Assembly: GCA_019873645.1 (NCBI GenBank)
Contig: JAIOAX010000004.1
Span: 167,317-231,316, forward strand
Source of the DNA: Chloroflexota bacterium
GTDB taxonomy: Bacteria; Chloroflexota; Anaerolineae; B4-G1; SLSP01
Direction: 5' to 3'
Length of the DNA: 64,000 nucleotides
Shown piece after piece: positions 17,559 through 25,279 of the stretch. Position numbers and translations under genes: made by a program. Under the pieces are notes generated by a model. The model saw only the letters and a program-made list of their open reading frames with translations, searched no databases and was not told the origin of the DNA. Every line of letters starts with the position of its first letter. The stretch's first letter is position 1.

Positions 17559-18941
17559 TTATCTTTTCGGCCCCAATGCGGCGTCAATGGCCTCTCCTAC
17601 CGAACGCACCGGCAGCAGGGTCAATCCCTGCGGAGGGCGCAGGCGTTTGTTTTGCATGGCGCGCGGGATGAGAATTTTGGTGAATCCCAGGCGCGCAGCT
17701 TCGTTCAGCCGGGCTTCCAATTGCCCCACCGAACGCACCTCACCGGATAGGCCTACTTCACCGACCACCGCCAGGTCGGCGGGCACCGGCTGATCGCGGA
17801 GGCTGGAAGCCAGCGCCACGGCGACGGCCAGATCGGCGGCCGGCTCCTCGATTTGCAGGCCGCCGACGACATTGGCGAAGACATCCTGTTCATCGAGCCG
17901 CAATCCCACACGGCGGATAAGCACCGCAATTGTTAGCAACAAACGGTTGAAATCCAGGCCGTTGACCGTGCGGCGCGGGTTGCCGAAACTGGTATGGCTT
18001 GCCAGCGCCTGAATTTCGACCAGCAGCGGGCGCGTCCCTTCCAGGGTGACGGCAATCGCGGACCCCGGTACATTCACCATCCGCTCGGCCAGAAATGCCT
18101 CAGAGGGATTGGCAACTTCGGTCAACCCCTGCTCTTGCATCTCGAAGACACCAACTTCGGAGGTCGCACCGAAACGATTTTTGACGCTGCGCAACAGGCG
18201 GTAGGTGTGGAATGGATCGCCTTCCAGATACAGCACCGTATCAACGATGTGTTCCAAAACCTTAGGGCCGGCAATTGCGCCCTCTTTGGTGACATGGCCG
18301 ACCAGAAAGACGGGCACGTTACTTTCCTTTGCCCAGCGCTGGAAGCGCGCCGCGCACTCGCGCACCTGGCTTATATTTCCCGCCGCTGAGGTCAGGTCCT
18401 CAGTATGGACGGTTTGCACGGAATCCACGACAAGCGCCTGCAACGTCGGCAGCATGGCGTTGGCCTGGGCCAGAATCGCGCCGGCCTCTGTTTCGGAGAG
18501 CAGGTACAGTGGATCGCCCTGAATCCCCAGACGTTTGGCGCGCATTTTGATTTGCTGGGGAGATTCCTCACCGGAGACATAGAGCACGGGACGTTCTGCG
18601 GCTCCCAGTGCAGCGGCGACCTGCAACAGCAGAGTGGATTTCCCGATCCCCGGCTCCCCGCCGATCAACACAATTGAGCCGGGGACCAGGCCGCCGCCGA
18701 GCACCCGCGCGAATTCGCGCATTGACACGGGGATGCGGTCTACAGCGCCGACATCCACCTGGCTCAAGGGTTGAGGGCGTTGGGAAAGGCGCGGCGTCGC
18801 TGCCGTGGTGGTGTTGGCTTCAGTTTCCAACAGGACTTCGACTAGCGAATCCCAGGCGCCGCAATTGGGACAACGTCCCATGTGCCGCGCGTAACTCCAG
18901 TTACATTGCTGGCAAACCCAGCGGCTTTCTCGTTTCGCCAT
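17559..18941 (-). CDS. radA: DNA repair protein RadA
   Basis: A RecA-related ATPase that promotes branch migration in recombinational repair. From the ATG at 18941 (site AAGGAGCATC) it is 460 aa. It has an N-terminal C4 zinc finger (CQQC...CPNC, residues ~9-28), Walker A GGEPGIGKSTLLLQ, and the RadA-specific KNRFG motif. The C-terminal domain is Lon-protease-like, with LSGEVRSVGQLEARLNEAARLGF. A start six codons upstream (18959) is possible. Its promoter contains a LexA-box-like sequence. Confidence 0.96.
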   Translation of the reverse strand: MAKRESRWVCQQCNWSYARHMGRCPNCGAWDSLVEVLLETEANTTTAATPRLSQRPQPLSQVDVGAVDRIPVSMREFARVLGGGLVPGSIVLIGGEPGIGKSTLLLQVAAALGAAERPVLYVSGEESPQQIKMRAKRLGIQGDPLYLLSETEAGAILAQANAMLPTLQALVVDSVQTVHTEDLTSAAGNISQVRECAARFQRWAKESNVPVFLVGHVTKEGAIAGPKVLEHIVDTVLYLEGDPFHTYRLLRSVKNRFGATSEVGVFEMQEQGLTEVANPSEAFLAERMVNVPGSAIAVTLEGTRPLLVEIQALASHTSFGNPRRTVNGLDFNRLLLTIAVLIRRVGLRLDEQDVFANVVGGLQIEEPAADLAVAVALASSLRDQPVPADLAVVGEVGLSGEVRSVGQLEARLNEAARLGFTKILIPRAMQNKRLRPPQGLTLLPVRSVGEAIDAALGPKR

Positions 18942-18964
18942 GATGCTCCTTGTTTCCAATCTTT

Positions 18965-18993
18965 ATCATACCAGAACATATATTCTATGGCAA
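18965..18993 (-). promoter_or_regulatory. radA promoter with LexA-box-like spacer
   Basis: On the minus strand TTGCCA, 17 bp, then TATGAT lie 24 bp before the radA start. The spacer contains GAATATATGTTC, close to the Gram-positive SOS box GAACN4GTTC, and matches the site in the lexA promoter at 9 of 12 positions. Confidence 0.65.
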
Positions 18994-19008
18994 GTAAGCT
19001 GTAGATTT

Positions 19009-19161
19009 GGGTGCATTTCAGGATGGGGGCGATTGATCATATGCGGCGACCGGACGCTGCTCAGGCCGGTCTCCAAACCGCGCCTGCGCAGCGTCTGATC
19101 CCGCAGTGGCACGGTCAGAGACCGGCCACAGCAAGATGTGCCCCGAAGTTGAAATGTACCC
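19009..19161. mobile_element. MITE-like element B, copy 1
   Basis: A 153-bp element without coding capacity. Its ends are imperfect inverted repeats (GGGTGCATTTCA and GGGTACATTTCA when read inward, each followed by a G-rich block). It is flanked by an 8-bp direct repeat GTAGATTT. Inside are two REP-like hairpin motifs (GGCCGGTCTCC... and GGTCAGAGACCGGCC). A second copy in inverse orientation lies at 46276-46443. Confidence 0.85.
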
Positions 19162-19228
19162 GTAGATTTGGACCATGGAGAACTCTTTGATTATACTATA
19201 GTTGGCGCAGAACGAGGGGTGATTTTCA

Positions 19229-19400
19229 TAGGGCTATCGCATTTGGAAAACTTTGTCCCGTTGTGCTGGCTGTTGTGCCGCTAAAGCAGCGTTTTTAGGG
19301 GGATTTTTGTGGCGGGGCTTCGCCCCGCCACAAAAATCCCCCTTTCCCCGGCCTTTAGGCCGTATTCAGTTGCCGGAAGCGGCCAAATGCGATAGCCCTA
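19229..19400. mobile_element. MITE-like element A
   Basis: A 172-bp element with perfect 18-bp terminal inverted repeats (TAGGGCTATCGCATTTGG) flanked by a 7-bp target duplication ATTTTCA. It encodes nothing. The centre is a perfect 21-bp stem with a 3-nt loop at 19298-19342. The ends look like those of a transposon moved in trans; I cannot assign the parent family. It ends 10 bp before the rplU -35 box. Confidence 0.92.
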
Positions 19401-19410
19401 ATTTTCAGGA

Positions 19411-19438
19411 TTGACAAATTCTTTGACCCGGCTATAAT
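19411..19438 (+). promoter_or_regulatory. Promoter of rplU operon
   Basis: TTGACA, 16 bp, TATAAT: both boxes match the sigma-70 consensus. It lies about 80 bp before the rplU start. Confidence 0.88.
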
Positions 19439-19446
19439 ACCTTGAC

Positions 19447-19470
19447 AGCCGAACCCTTATGGGGTCGGCT
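19447..19470 (+). promoter_or_regulatory. Hairpin in rplU leader
   Basis: A ten-position stem (AGCCGA then CCC against GGG then TCGGCT, one mismatch, TTAT loop) sits at the start of the transcript, between promoter and rplU. Many L21 operons are autoregulated through a leader; this hairpin is a candidate but its class is not recognised. Confidence 0.45.
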
Positions 19471-19520
19471 TACATTGTGTAATAGGGCCTGTGTACCGGG
19501 CTATGACAGGGGAGGAAAAC

Positions 19521-19835
19521 GTGTACGCAGTTGTGAAGTCAGGAACACACCAATACAAAGCAACCGTCGGCGGCCATTTGATTGTCGAGCGTTTGCCGCA
19601 GGAAGTCGGTTCGCAGGTAGAGTTGGATCAGGTCTATTTGTTGGATGACGGAGAGCAGGTGTTCGTCGGTCAGCCGACGGTCAAAGGCGCTGCGGTGCGG
19701 GCCACCATTGTCGAAGAATTCCGCGGCCCCAAAGTACGCATCTTCAAGTATCGCCCGAAAGAGCGTTATCGCCGTCGTCTGGGGCATCGCCAGACCTACA
19801 TGCGCTTGCGCGTGGATGACATTGTGAAGGAGTAG
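19521..19835 (+). CDS. rplU: 50S ribosomal protein L21
   Basis: A 104-aa large-subunit protein. It begins [24 protein letters not shown] and ends with the family motif [21 protein letters not shown]. The GTG at 19521 follows the strong site GGGGAGGAAAAC. Upstream in-frame starts (GTG 19491, ATG 19503) lack a site and would add residues outside the family. First gene of the rplU-rpmA-rpmE operon. Confidence 0.97.
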   Translation: MYAVVKSGTHQYKATVGGHLIVERLPQEVGSQVELDQVYLLDDGEQVFVGQPTVKGAAVRATIVEEFRGPKVRIFKYRPKERYRRRLGHRQTYMRLRVDDIVKE

Positions 19836-19840
19836 ACACC

Positions 19841-20101
19841 ATGGCACGGAAGAAATCGAGTGGCATCAACGGTCGCGACAGTCGCGCCAAGAGTCGCGGC
19901 GTGAAAAAATATGGCGGAGAACGTGTCATTACCGGCAATATCATCGTCCGTCAGGTAGGGATGCACATCAAGCCGGGCGTGAATGTGGGCATGGGCAAGG
20001 ATTTTACCCTGTATGCGCTGGCCGATGGTCGGGTTAAATACGATATCGTCCACGGGCGTAAACGTGTGAATGTGATTACCGAGGGAGGCGTGGTCGCATG
20101 A
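19841..20101 (+). CDS. rpmA: 50S ribosomal protein L27
   Basis: An 86-aa ribosomal protein whose N-terminal tail reaches the peptidyl-transferase centre. It has the family blocks [25 protein letters not shown] and [16 protein letters not shown]. The N-terminus starts directly with MARKKSSG, so there is no cleavable extension as in Firmicutes. It sits 5 bp after rplU, and its stop overlaps the ATG of rpmE. Confidence 0.97.
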   Translation: MARKKSSGINGRDSRAKSRGVKKYGGERVITGNIIVRQVGMHIKPGVNVGMGKDFTLYALADGRVKYDIVHGRKRVNVITEGGVVA

Positions 20102-20586
20102 AGCCCCAGATTCATCCTCAATGGTATCCTGAAGCTAAGGTCATTTGTGCCTGCGGCAATGTCTGGACGGTCGGGGCCACGGCGCCGGAACTGCATACAG
20201 ACGTGTGCGCCAAGTGCCATCCCTACTTCACCGGTGAACAGCGCATCGTAGACACCGAAGGTCAGGTGGATCGCTTCATGCGCCGACTTCAGGCGCGCGA
20301 AGATGCGCTCCGTGAGGCCGAGCTGCGCAAGTCGGCCCGCACCTCACCCGAACTGGCGGTTACGAAGTTAGGGTTGGGCAAGCGCATGGAAAAGCTGTTG
20401 CTGGACGCCGGGTTGGAGAAAGTCGGTGACGTGCTCGCCCTCTTGAGTGAGAAGGGCGACGATGGCCTGACCGAGATCAAGGGCTTTGGCCTCAAGGCCC
20501 TGGCTGACCTGAAAAAGGGCCTGCGGGCACAGGGCTTTGTGCTCCCCGGAGATGAGCCTGCTGGGGAAGTCGCTACCGCCGCATAA
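20098..20586 (+). CDS. rpmE: 50S ribosomal protein L31 fused to an alpha-CTD-like helix-hairpin-helix domain
   Basis: Residues 1-65 are a zinc-type L31 ([15 protein letters not shown], Cys17, Cys19, Cys37, Cys40, then [15 protein letters not shown]). L31 normally ends at 65-80 residues; this protein has 162. Residues ~88-147 ([16 protein letters not shown]...[16 protein letters not shown]) resemble the C-terminal domain of the RNA polymerase alpha subunit, with its two helix-hairpin-helix turns. A charged linker at 60-85 joins them. The ATG overlaps the rpmA stop. The role of the added domain is unknown; binding rRNA, DNA or a transcription partner is inference. Confidence 0.9.
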   Translation: MKPQIHPQWYPEAKVICACGNVWTVGATAPELHTDVCAKCHPYFTGEQRIVDTEGQVDRFMRRLQAREDALREAELRKSARTSPELAVTKLGLGKRMEKLLLDAGLEKVGDVLALLSEKGDDGLTEIKGFGLKALADLKKGLRAQGFVLPGDEPAGEVATAA

Positions 20587-20594
20587 CAACAATG

Positions 20595-20630
20595 CGAGGC
20601 AGGGAACATTCCCTGCCTCGTTTTATTTTT
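20595..20630 (+). terminator. Terminator of ribosomal operon
   Basis: A perfect 12-bp stem (CGAGGCAGGGAA, 2-nt gap) is followed by TTTTATTTTT, 8 bp after the rpmE stop. Confidence 0.93.
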
Positions 20631-20675
20631 CTGTAAGCCCCCTCCCCTCCTCAAAAAATCTATCAGGAGTCTGTC

Positions 20676-21269
20676 ATGCGTCAAGACGAGCGTTATGGTT
20701 GGATTGAGGTCATCTGTGGCAGCATGTTCAGCGGCAAGACCGAGGAACTTATACGCCGTTTGCGACGGGCACAGATTGCGCGCCAGAAAATCCAGGTTTT
20801 CAAACCCGCGATTGATCTCCGCTATACCGATAAGGCCATTGCCTCGCATAACGGCTTGCAGGAAAACGCCATCCCTGTGAATAACAGTGAGGAATTGCGT
20901 GCGCATCTCGACCCCACCGCCGATGTGGTGGCGATTGACGAGGTGCAGTTTTTTGATGAAGGGATTGTGGCCCTGTGCAACGCCCTGGCCGATCAGGGCA
21001 AACGGGTGATCTGCGCCGGGTTGGATATGGACTTTCGCGGCGTCCCCTTCGGCCCGATTCCGCAACTGCTGGCGATTGCCGAGCGTGTAGATAAGTTACA
21101 GGCTATTTGCGTCGTATGCGGGGCGGCAGCCAGTCGTACCCAGCGACTCATCGGCGGCGAACCGGCCGCTTACGACGACCCTATCGTTCTGGTGGGCGCC
21201 AGTGAGGTCTACGAGGCGCGGTGTCGTCTGCACCATCAGGTGCCCCAACGTCCCAAACAACAAGAATGA
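20676..21269 (+). CDS. tdk: Thymidine kinase, type II
   Basis: Phosphorylates thymidine with ATP in the salvage pathway. The 197-aa protein has the P-loop [12 protein letters not shown], the DEVQFFD motif, the [11 protein letters not shown] lasso-region block and a zinc site (CVVCG and [10 protein letters not shown]). The start follows CAGGAG. Length and motifs are normal for the tetrameric type II enzymes. It groups with the two hpt genes as a nucleotide-salvage set. Confidence 0.95.
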   Translation: MRQDERYGWIEVICGSMFSGKTEELIRRLRRAQIARQKIQVFKPAIDLRYTDKAIASHNGLQENAIPVNNSEELRAHLDPTADVVAIDEVQFFDEGIVALCNALADQGKRVICAGLDMDFRGVPFGPIPQLLAIAERVDKLQAICVVCGAAASRTQRLIGGEPAAYDDPIVLVGASEVYEARCRLHHQVPQRPKQQE

Positions 21270-21332
21270 AAAATCATCAACGGACTGAACGGATTTTTTT
21301 CTTCAATCCGTTTTATCCGTTAAATCCGTTGG
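21266..21332. repeat. Hairpin and ATCCGTT word repeat between tdk and hpt
   Basis: A stem AACGGATT/AATCCGTT encloses a T-rich loop, then three ATCCGTT-like words of period about 9 run up to the hpt leader. It may act as a weak terminator after tdk and belongs to the word-repeat family. Confidence 0.55.
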
Positions 21333-21356
21333 CATCTTCAAAGGAGCAGTAACAAG

Positions 21357-21914
21357 ATGGAGATGAGCCTTCCCAATTCTGTAGAACGTATTTTGCTTGA
21401 CGAGGCCACCATCCAGCAACGGGTACAACAGATGGCCGACATCATCAGCACCGACTACGCCGGTTTGCGCAACGAAGAATTTTTGCTGGTGGGCGTCTTG
21501 AAAGGTTCGTTTATCTTCATGGCCGATCTGGCGCGGCGACTCACCGTCCCCCATCGCGTGGATTTTATCGCCCTCTCCAGCTACGAGGACAGCGCCGAAG
21601 CCAGCGGCTCGGTGCGGTTGATTATGGACACGCGCACCGATGTCGCCAGACGCCACGTGCTGATTGTCGAGGATATTGTGGACACCGGCTACACGTTGCA
21701 GTACCTGTACCGCATTTTCGGGGCACGCCAGCCGGCGTCGTTGCGGACGGCGGTGCTGCTCAGCAAGCCGGAACGTCGTGAGGTCGAGGTGCCGGTGGAC
21801 TACCTGGGTTTCCAGATTCCCGATGTATGGGTTGTGGGGTACGGGTTGGATTTCGCCGACCGTTTCCGCACCTTGCCCTACATTGCGATGCTCAAGCCGG
21901 AGGTGTATAAATAG
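21357..21914 (+). CDS. hpt: Hypoxanthine phosphoribosyltransferase, copy 1
   Basis: Converts hypoxanthine or guanine plus PRPP to IMP or GMP. The 185-aa type I PRTase has the PRPP loop VLIVEDIVDTGYTL, the GVLKGSFIFMADL block, the SSY flexible-loop anchor and the C-terminal VGYGLDFADRFRTLPYI. The ATG follows AAAGGAGC. It is followed after 11 bp by a second, homologous copy. Which of the two uses hypoxanthine or guanine is not visible. Confidence 0.94.
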   Translation: MEMSLPNSVERILLDEATIQQRVQQMADIISTDYAGLRNEEFLLVGVLKGSFIFMADLARRLTVPHRVDFIALSSYEDSAEASGSVRLIMDTRTDVARRHVLIVEDIVDTGYTLQYLYRIFGARQPASLRTAVLLSKPERREVEVPVDYLGFQIPDVWVVGYGLDFADRFRTLPYIAMLKPEVYK

Positions 21915-21925
21915 CGGAGGTCACG

Positions 21926-22477
21926 ATGTCTCTGATTGACGATGTTGAAAAAGTATTGATCTCGGAGGCGGAAATTCAAGAGCGTATTGCCAACCTGGCT
22001 GCCGAGATGAACGCGCTGTATAGCGATGCCGATCGTCCCATGTTGATCTGCATTCTCAAGGGGGCGTTCATGTTCCTCGCCGATCTGACGCGCCATCTCA
22101 CCTTCCGCCACGAACTCGACTTTATGGAGATTTCCAGCTACGGGCGCGGGACAACCAGCAGCGGCGCGGTGCGCATCCTGTTAGACCTGGCGACAGATGT
22201 GCAAGGCCGGCACGTCATCATCGTTGAGGACATTGTAGATACCGGCAACACGCTGACCTACATTCTGCGTAACTTCGCGGCCCGCAAGCCGGCCAGTATT
22301 CGGGTGGCCACGCTTCTCAGCAAACCCAGCCGTCGCCAGATCGAGGTGCCGGTGGATTTTGTGGGCTTTGAAGTGCCGGATGAGTTTGTCATCGGCTACG
22401 GCCTCGATTTTGCCGAGCAATACCGCAACCTGCCCTTTATCGGCGTCCTCAAACCTGAAGTCTACCGGCAAAGTTGA
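21926..22477 (+). CDS. hpt: Hypoxanthine phosphoribosyltransferase, copy 2
   Basis: A 183-aa paralogue of the preceding gene with the same motif order (CILKGAFMFLADL, SSYGRG, VIIVEDIVDTGNTL, IGYGLDFAEQYRNLPFIGVLKPEVY). All catalytic residues remain, so both copies look active. The sequences have diverged well beyond a recent duplication, mostly in the N-terminus and around the base-binding loop. A split in substrate preference is plausible. It ends 18 bp from the convergent sbcC. Confidence 0.93.
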   Translation: MSLIDDVEKVLISEAEIQERIANLAAEMNALYSDADRPMLICILKGAFMFLADLTRHLTFRHELDFMEISSYGRGTTSSGAVRILLDLATDVQGRHVIIVEDIVDTGNTLTYILRNFAARKPASIRVATLLSKPSRRQIEVPVDFVGFEVPDEFVIGYGLDFAEQYRNLPFIGVLKPEVYRQS

Positions 22478-22495
22478 AATCCATCCCAGAGAGAC

Positions 22496-25222
22496 TTAGA
22501 TCACCTCGACGACGGATCCTCCATCCCCTTTTGTCACCTGAATCTGCGTGGGGAAGGCTTCGCGCAGTTCGTCAATGTGGGTGATGACGAGGATCAGGTC
22601 AAATTCGTGCTGTACCGTTTTGACGGCCTCGACAAGCCGCTGCCGCCCATCGGTATCCAGGGCGCCGAAGCCTTCGTCCACAAACAGGGAGCGCAGACGC
22701 ACCCCCGCGCGCTGCGCCAGCATCCGCGAAAGCGCCACGCGGATGGCAAAGTTGACGCGAAATTGTTCGCCGCCGGAGAAATTTTCGTAGGGACGCGCCC
22801 CTTTTTCGTCGCTGATGATGATGTCCAGCGTCTCCCGCAGATTCCCCGTTTTGGTCTCGCGCTGAGTCTCGAAACGCACGTGCATGCGCCCGCCGGTGAG
22901 GCTTTGCAGGATGTAGTTGGCTTCGCGTTCCAGCGCCGGCAGGGTGTGCTCGATGATCATCGCCGGTATGCCGTTGACGCCGAAAGCGTCGCGTAGCTCG
23001 CCGAGCAAGCCCACACGCTGCGCCAGTTCTTCGCGTTGCGCGCGCATCTCCGTCAGCCGTCGTTCCAGCGTTTGGAGCGCGCTGAGGTTCTGCCGCGCTG
23101 CGCCTACCTGTTGCCGCGCCTGCGCTTCTTGTTGCCGCGCCTGCTGCAGTTGCGTTTCCAGGCGCGGGCCCTCCGCCAGGGCCGGACGCAGCGCATCGAG
23201 GGCGGTTTGTTGCGCCGCGCGTTCCTCTTGCAGGCGAGTAAAGCGCGTCTGCTGCATTTCGATCTCCAACGCCAGGCGTTTGAGCGTCTCGCTCTCTTTT
23301 TCCAGGCTCACGCGCGCTTTTTCCAATTCGCGGTAGTCGGACTCGGCGCTGCTGAGCGTCTGCAGACGGCGTTTGACCTCCTGATGCGCAGCCTCATCAT
23401 AGCCGAGTTCGGCCAATGCCGTAAGGGTTTGGGCGCGTGCCGCGCGCGCTTCGGCGGCGAAATCCTCTTGTTCCAGGCGCGTCTGATAAGCATTGAGGGT
23501 TGCCGCAACCTGCGCGCGTTTGTCCCGTTCCGCGTCGGCGTAGGTTTCGGCGGCGAGTTGTTGCGCGACGGTCTCGGCTTGCGCCTGGAGTTCGGCGATG
23601 CGTGTGCGCGCGGCGTCGCTTTGTTCCAGACTTTGCATGAGGCGGGCCACAGTTTGTTCCTGTTTGGGACGTGCCCGGAGCGACTGCTCGCATCCTTGAA
23701 GCCGTTGTTGTAGCGCGTTTTTGTTTTTCTGTAGCGTTTGGATGCGGGCACTGTTGGCTTGCTGTTCTTTGCTCAGGTCAGCGCTTTCGGCCCGCATTTC
23801 GGTTAACAAACGTTCTTGATGTTCAGGGGTGAGCGGCTGACGACACAGGGGACACGTGGCTTCGGCTTTGGTGAGGGTCTGCATGCGGGTCTTGAGGTCT
23901 TCCAGTTGTTCGTTGATCTGGCGGTTGCGTTCAAAGAGGCGCGTGCGTTCCATTTCGCCGTCCTGTAATTCTTTGCGGATGGCTTCTTGATCCTGCGCCA
24001 CTTGCTCCAGACGCGCCAGTTCGGCGCGGGCGGCGTCCAGTTTTGCCAGCAGGGTTTGATCCACGGTGCGCTCCTGGAGCAGGCGGATCTGGCCTTGCAG
24101 GTCGCTGAGGGTGCGTTCCATCCGCGCGCGGTTCTCGGCAATGGCGCGGTCAATGCGGGCAATTTCCTGTTCTGCAGCCCGGATTTGGCGGATGAGCGCC
24201 TCACGTTCCTGGGCAATCACGCCTTCCCAGCGCGCCTTCTCGTTTTGCAGCCGCGCCGCCTGACTGAGTTTCTCACCCCAGGCGCGTTCTTCGGCGACGG
24301 CAGCCTGATAGGCCAGATAGTTGGCCTCGATCACGGCAGCTTGTTCGAGCATGGCAGTGTAGTAAGCATGCTGACCCCGGTGCATTTCTTCTTCACGCTG
24401 CAATTGGGTGAGCCGCGTTTGCTCCTGGCGCAGCCGCTCATCCAGATCGGCGATGGCGCGCTTGAGGGCCAGAGCCTGTTCCTGGATGCGGGTGAATTCG
24501 TCCATGCGCGCTTGAATCTCGGCCAGGCGCGTTTCAGCCTCGCGTGCTTGCGCTTCGGCGGTCGCCAGTTGCGCTTCATATTGGGGGCGGCGGGCCAGTT
24601 CCTGGGTGATCTCGTTCAGACGCCGATCTATTTCTTGCAGGCGTCCCTGCACGCTGGCGAGCCGTTTGCGGGCGCGTTCCTGATATTCGGCCCAGCGTTC
24701 CAATCCCAAGATGGCGCCGAGCACGCGCTTGCGGTCGGCGGGGGATTGGACGGTGAATTCGTCGGCGTGACCCTGGCGCAAGTAGGCGGAGTTGATGAAG
24801 GTATCGTAATCCAGCCCCAGTTGCGCGATGATACGGTTCTGCGTCTCGCGGATGCTGTCGGCGGTGAGGACGCGCCAGCCGTTCGCGCCTTCCACCTGGA
24901 AATCGAGGATGGAGGTGCCGGAGCGCCGGCCACGCAGTTCACGCCGTCGCAGGATGCGGCAGCGCCGCTCATCGCCTCCCTGATACGGCATACGGAAGAC
25001 GTACTCGACTTCGATGCTGTCTTCACCGTGGTAGATCAGGTCTTCGTCGCGTCCGTAAGGCGCGCGCGAACGACCCCACACAGCCCAGGTGATGGCATCC
25101 AGCAGAGCCGATTTGCCCGCGCCGTTCTCGCCGACCAGGCTGGCAAGATGGACCCCGCGAAAATCCAGGTCGGTTTCACGATGGGAAAGAAAATTACGTA
25201 AGTGCAGTTCTTCTGGGATCAT
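22496..25222 (-). CDS. sbcC: Exonuclease subunit SbcC (Rad50-like)
   Basis: An SMC-type ATPase that with SbcD trims hairpins and DNA ends. The 908-aa protein has Walker A GENGAGKSALLDAITW near residue 33, two long coiled coils, a zinc hook CPLC near residue 455, the signature FSGGEQFRVNFAIRVALS and Walker B SLFVDEGFGALDTDG. The ATG at 25222 opens the conserved start MIPEELHLRNFLSH. A longer frame to 25381 would only translate the upstream repeat. No sbcD is adjacent, which is unusual since the two are commonly paired. Confidence 0.95.
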   Translation of the reverse strand: MIPEELHLRNFLSHRETDLDFRGVHLASLVGENGAGKSALLDAITWAVWGRSRAPYGRDEDLIYHGEDSIEVEYVFRMPYQGGDERRCRILRRRELRGRRSGTSILDFQVEGANGWRVLTADSIRETQNRIIAQLGLDYDTFINSAYLRQGHADEFTVQSPADRKRVLGAILGLERWAEYQERARKRLASVQGRLQEIDRRLNEITQELARRPQYEAQLATAEAQAREAETRLAEIQARMDEFTRIQEQALALKRAIADLDERLRQEQTRLTQLQREEEMHRGQHAYYTAMLEQAAVIEANYLAYQAAVAEERAWGEKLSQAARLQNEKARWEGVIAQEREALIRQIRAAEQEIARIDRAIAENRARMERTLSDLQGQIRLLQERTVDQTLLAKLDAARAELARLEQVAQDQEAIRKELQDGEMERTRLFERNRQINEQLEDLKTRMQTLTKAEATCPLCRQPLTPEHQERLLTEMRAESADLSKEQQANSARIQTLQKNKNALQQRLQGCEQSLRARPKQEQTVARLMQSLEQSDAARTRIAELQAQAETVAQQLAAETYADAERDKRAQVAATLNAYQTRLEQEDFAAEARAARAQTLTALAELGYDEAAHQEVKRRLQTLSSAESDYRELEKARVSLEKESETLKRLALEIEMQQTRFTRLQEERAAQQTALDALRPALAEGPRLETQLQQARQQEAQARQQVGAARQNLSALQTLERRLTEMRAQREELAQRVGLLGELRDAFGVNGIPAMIIEHTLPALEREANYILQSLTGGRMHVRFETQRETKTGNLRETLDIIISDEKGARPYENFSGGEQFRVNFAIRVALSRMLAQRAGVRLRSLFVDEGFGALDTDGRQRLVEAVKTVQHEFDLILVITHIDELREAFPTQIQVTKGDGGSVVEVI

Positions 25223-25226
25223 AGGC

Positions 25227-25279
25227 AATCGGTAACTGGTAATCAGTAATCGGTAATCGGTAATGAGTAGCGAGTGATG
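25227..25279. repeat. Heptamer array between deacetylase and sbcC
   Basis: About seven consecutive 7-bp units of the form RGTAAYN occupy the gap and the last ~12 codons of the minus-strand deacetylase gene. They end a few bases before the sbcC ATG. Confidence 0.9.

Noticed and set aside
23987..25201. 404-aa plus-strand frame opposite sbcC
   Set aside because: Leu/Gln/Gly-rich antisense of the coiled-coil region with no motif or start signal.
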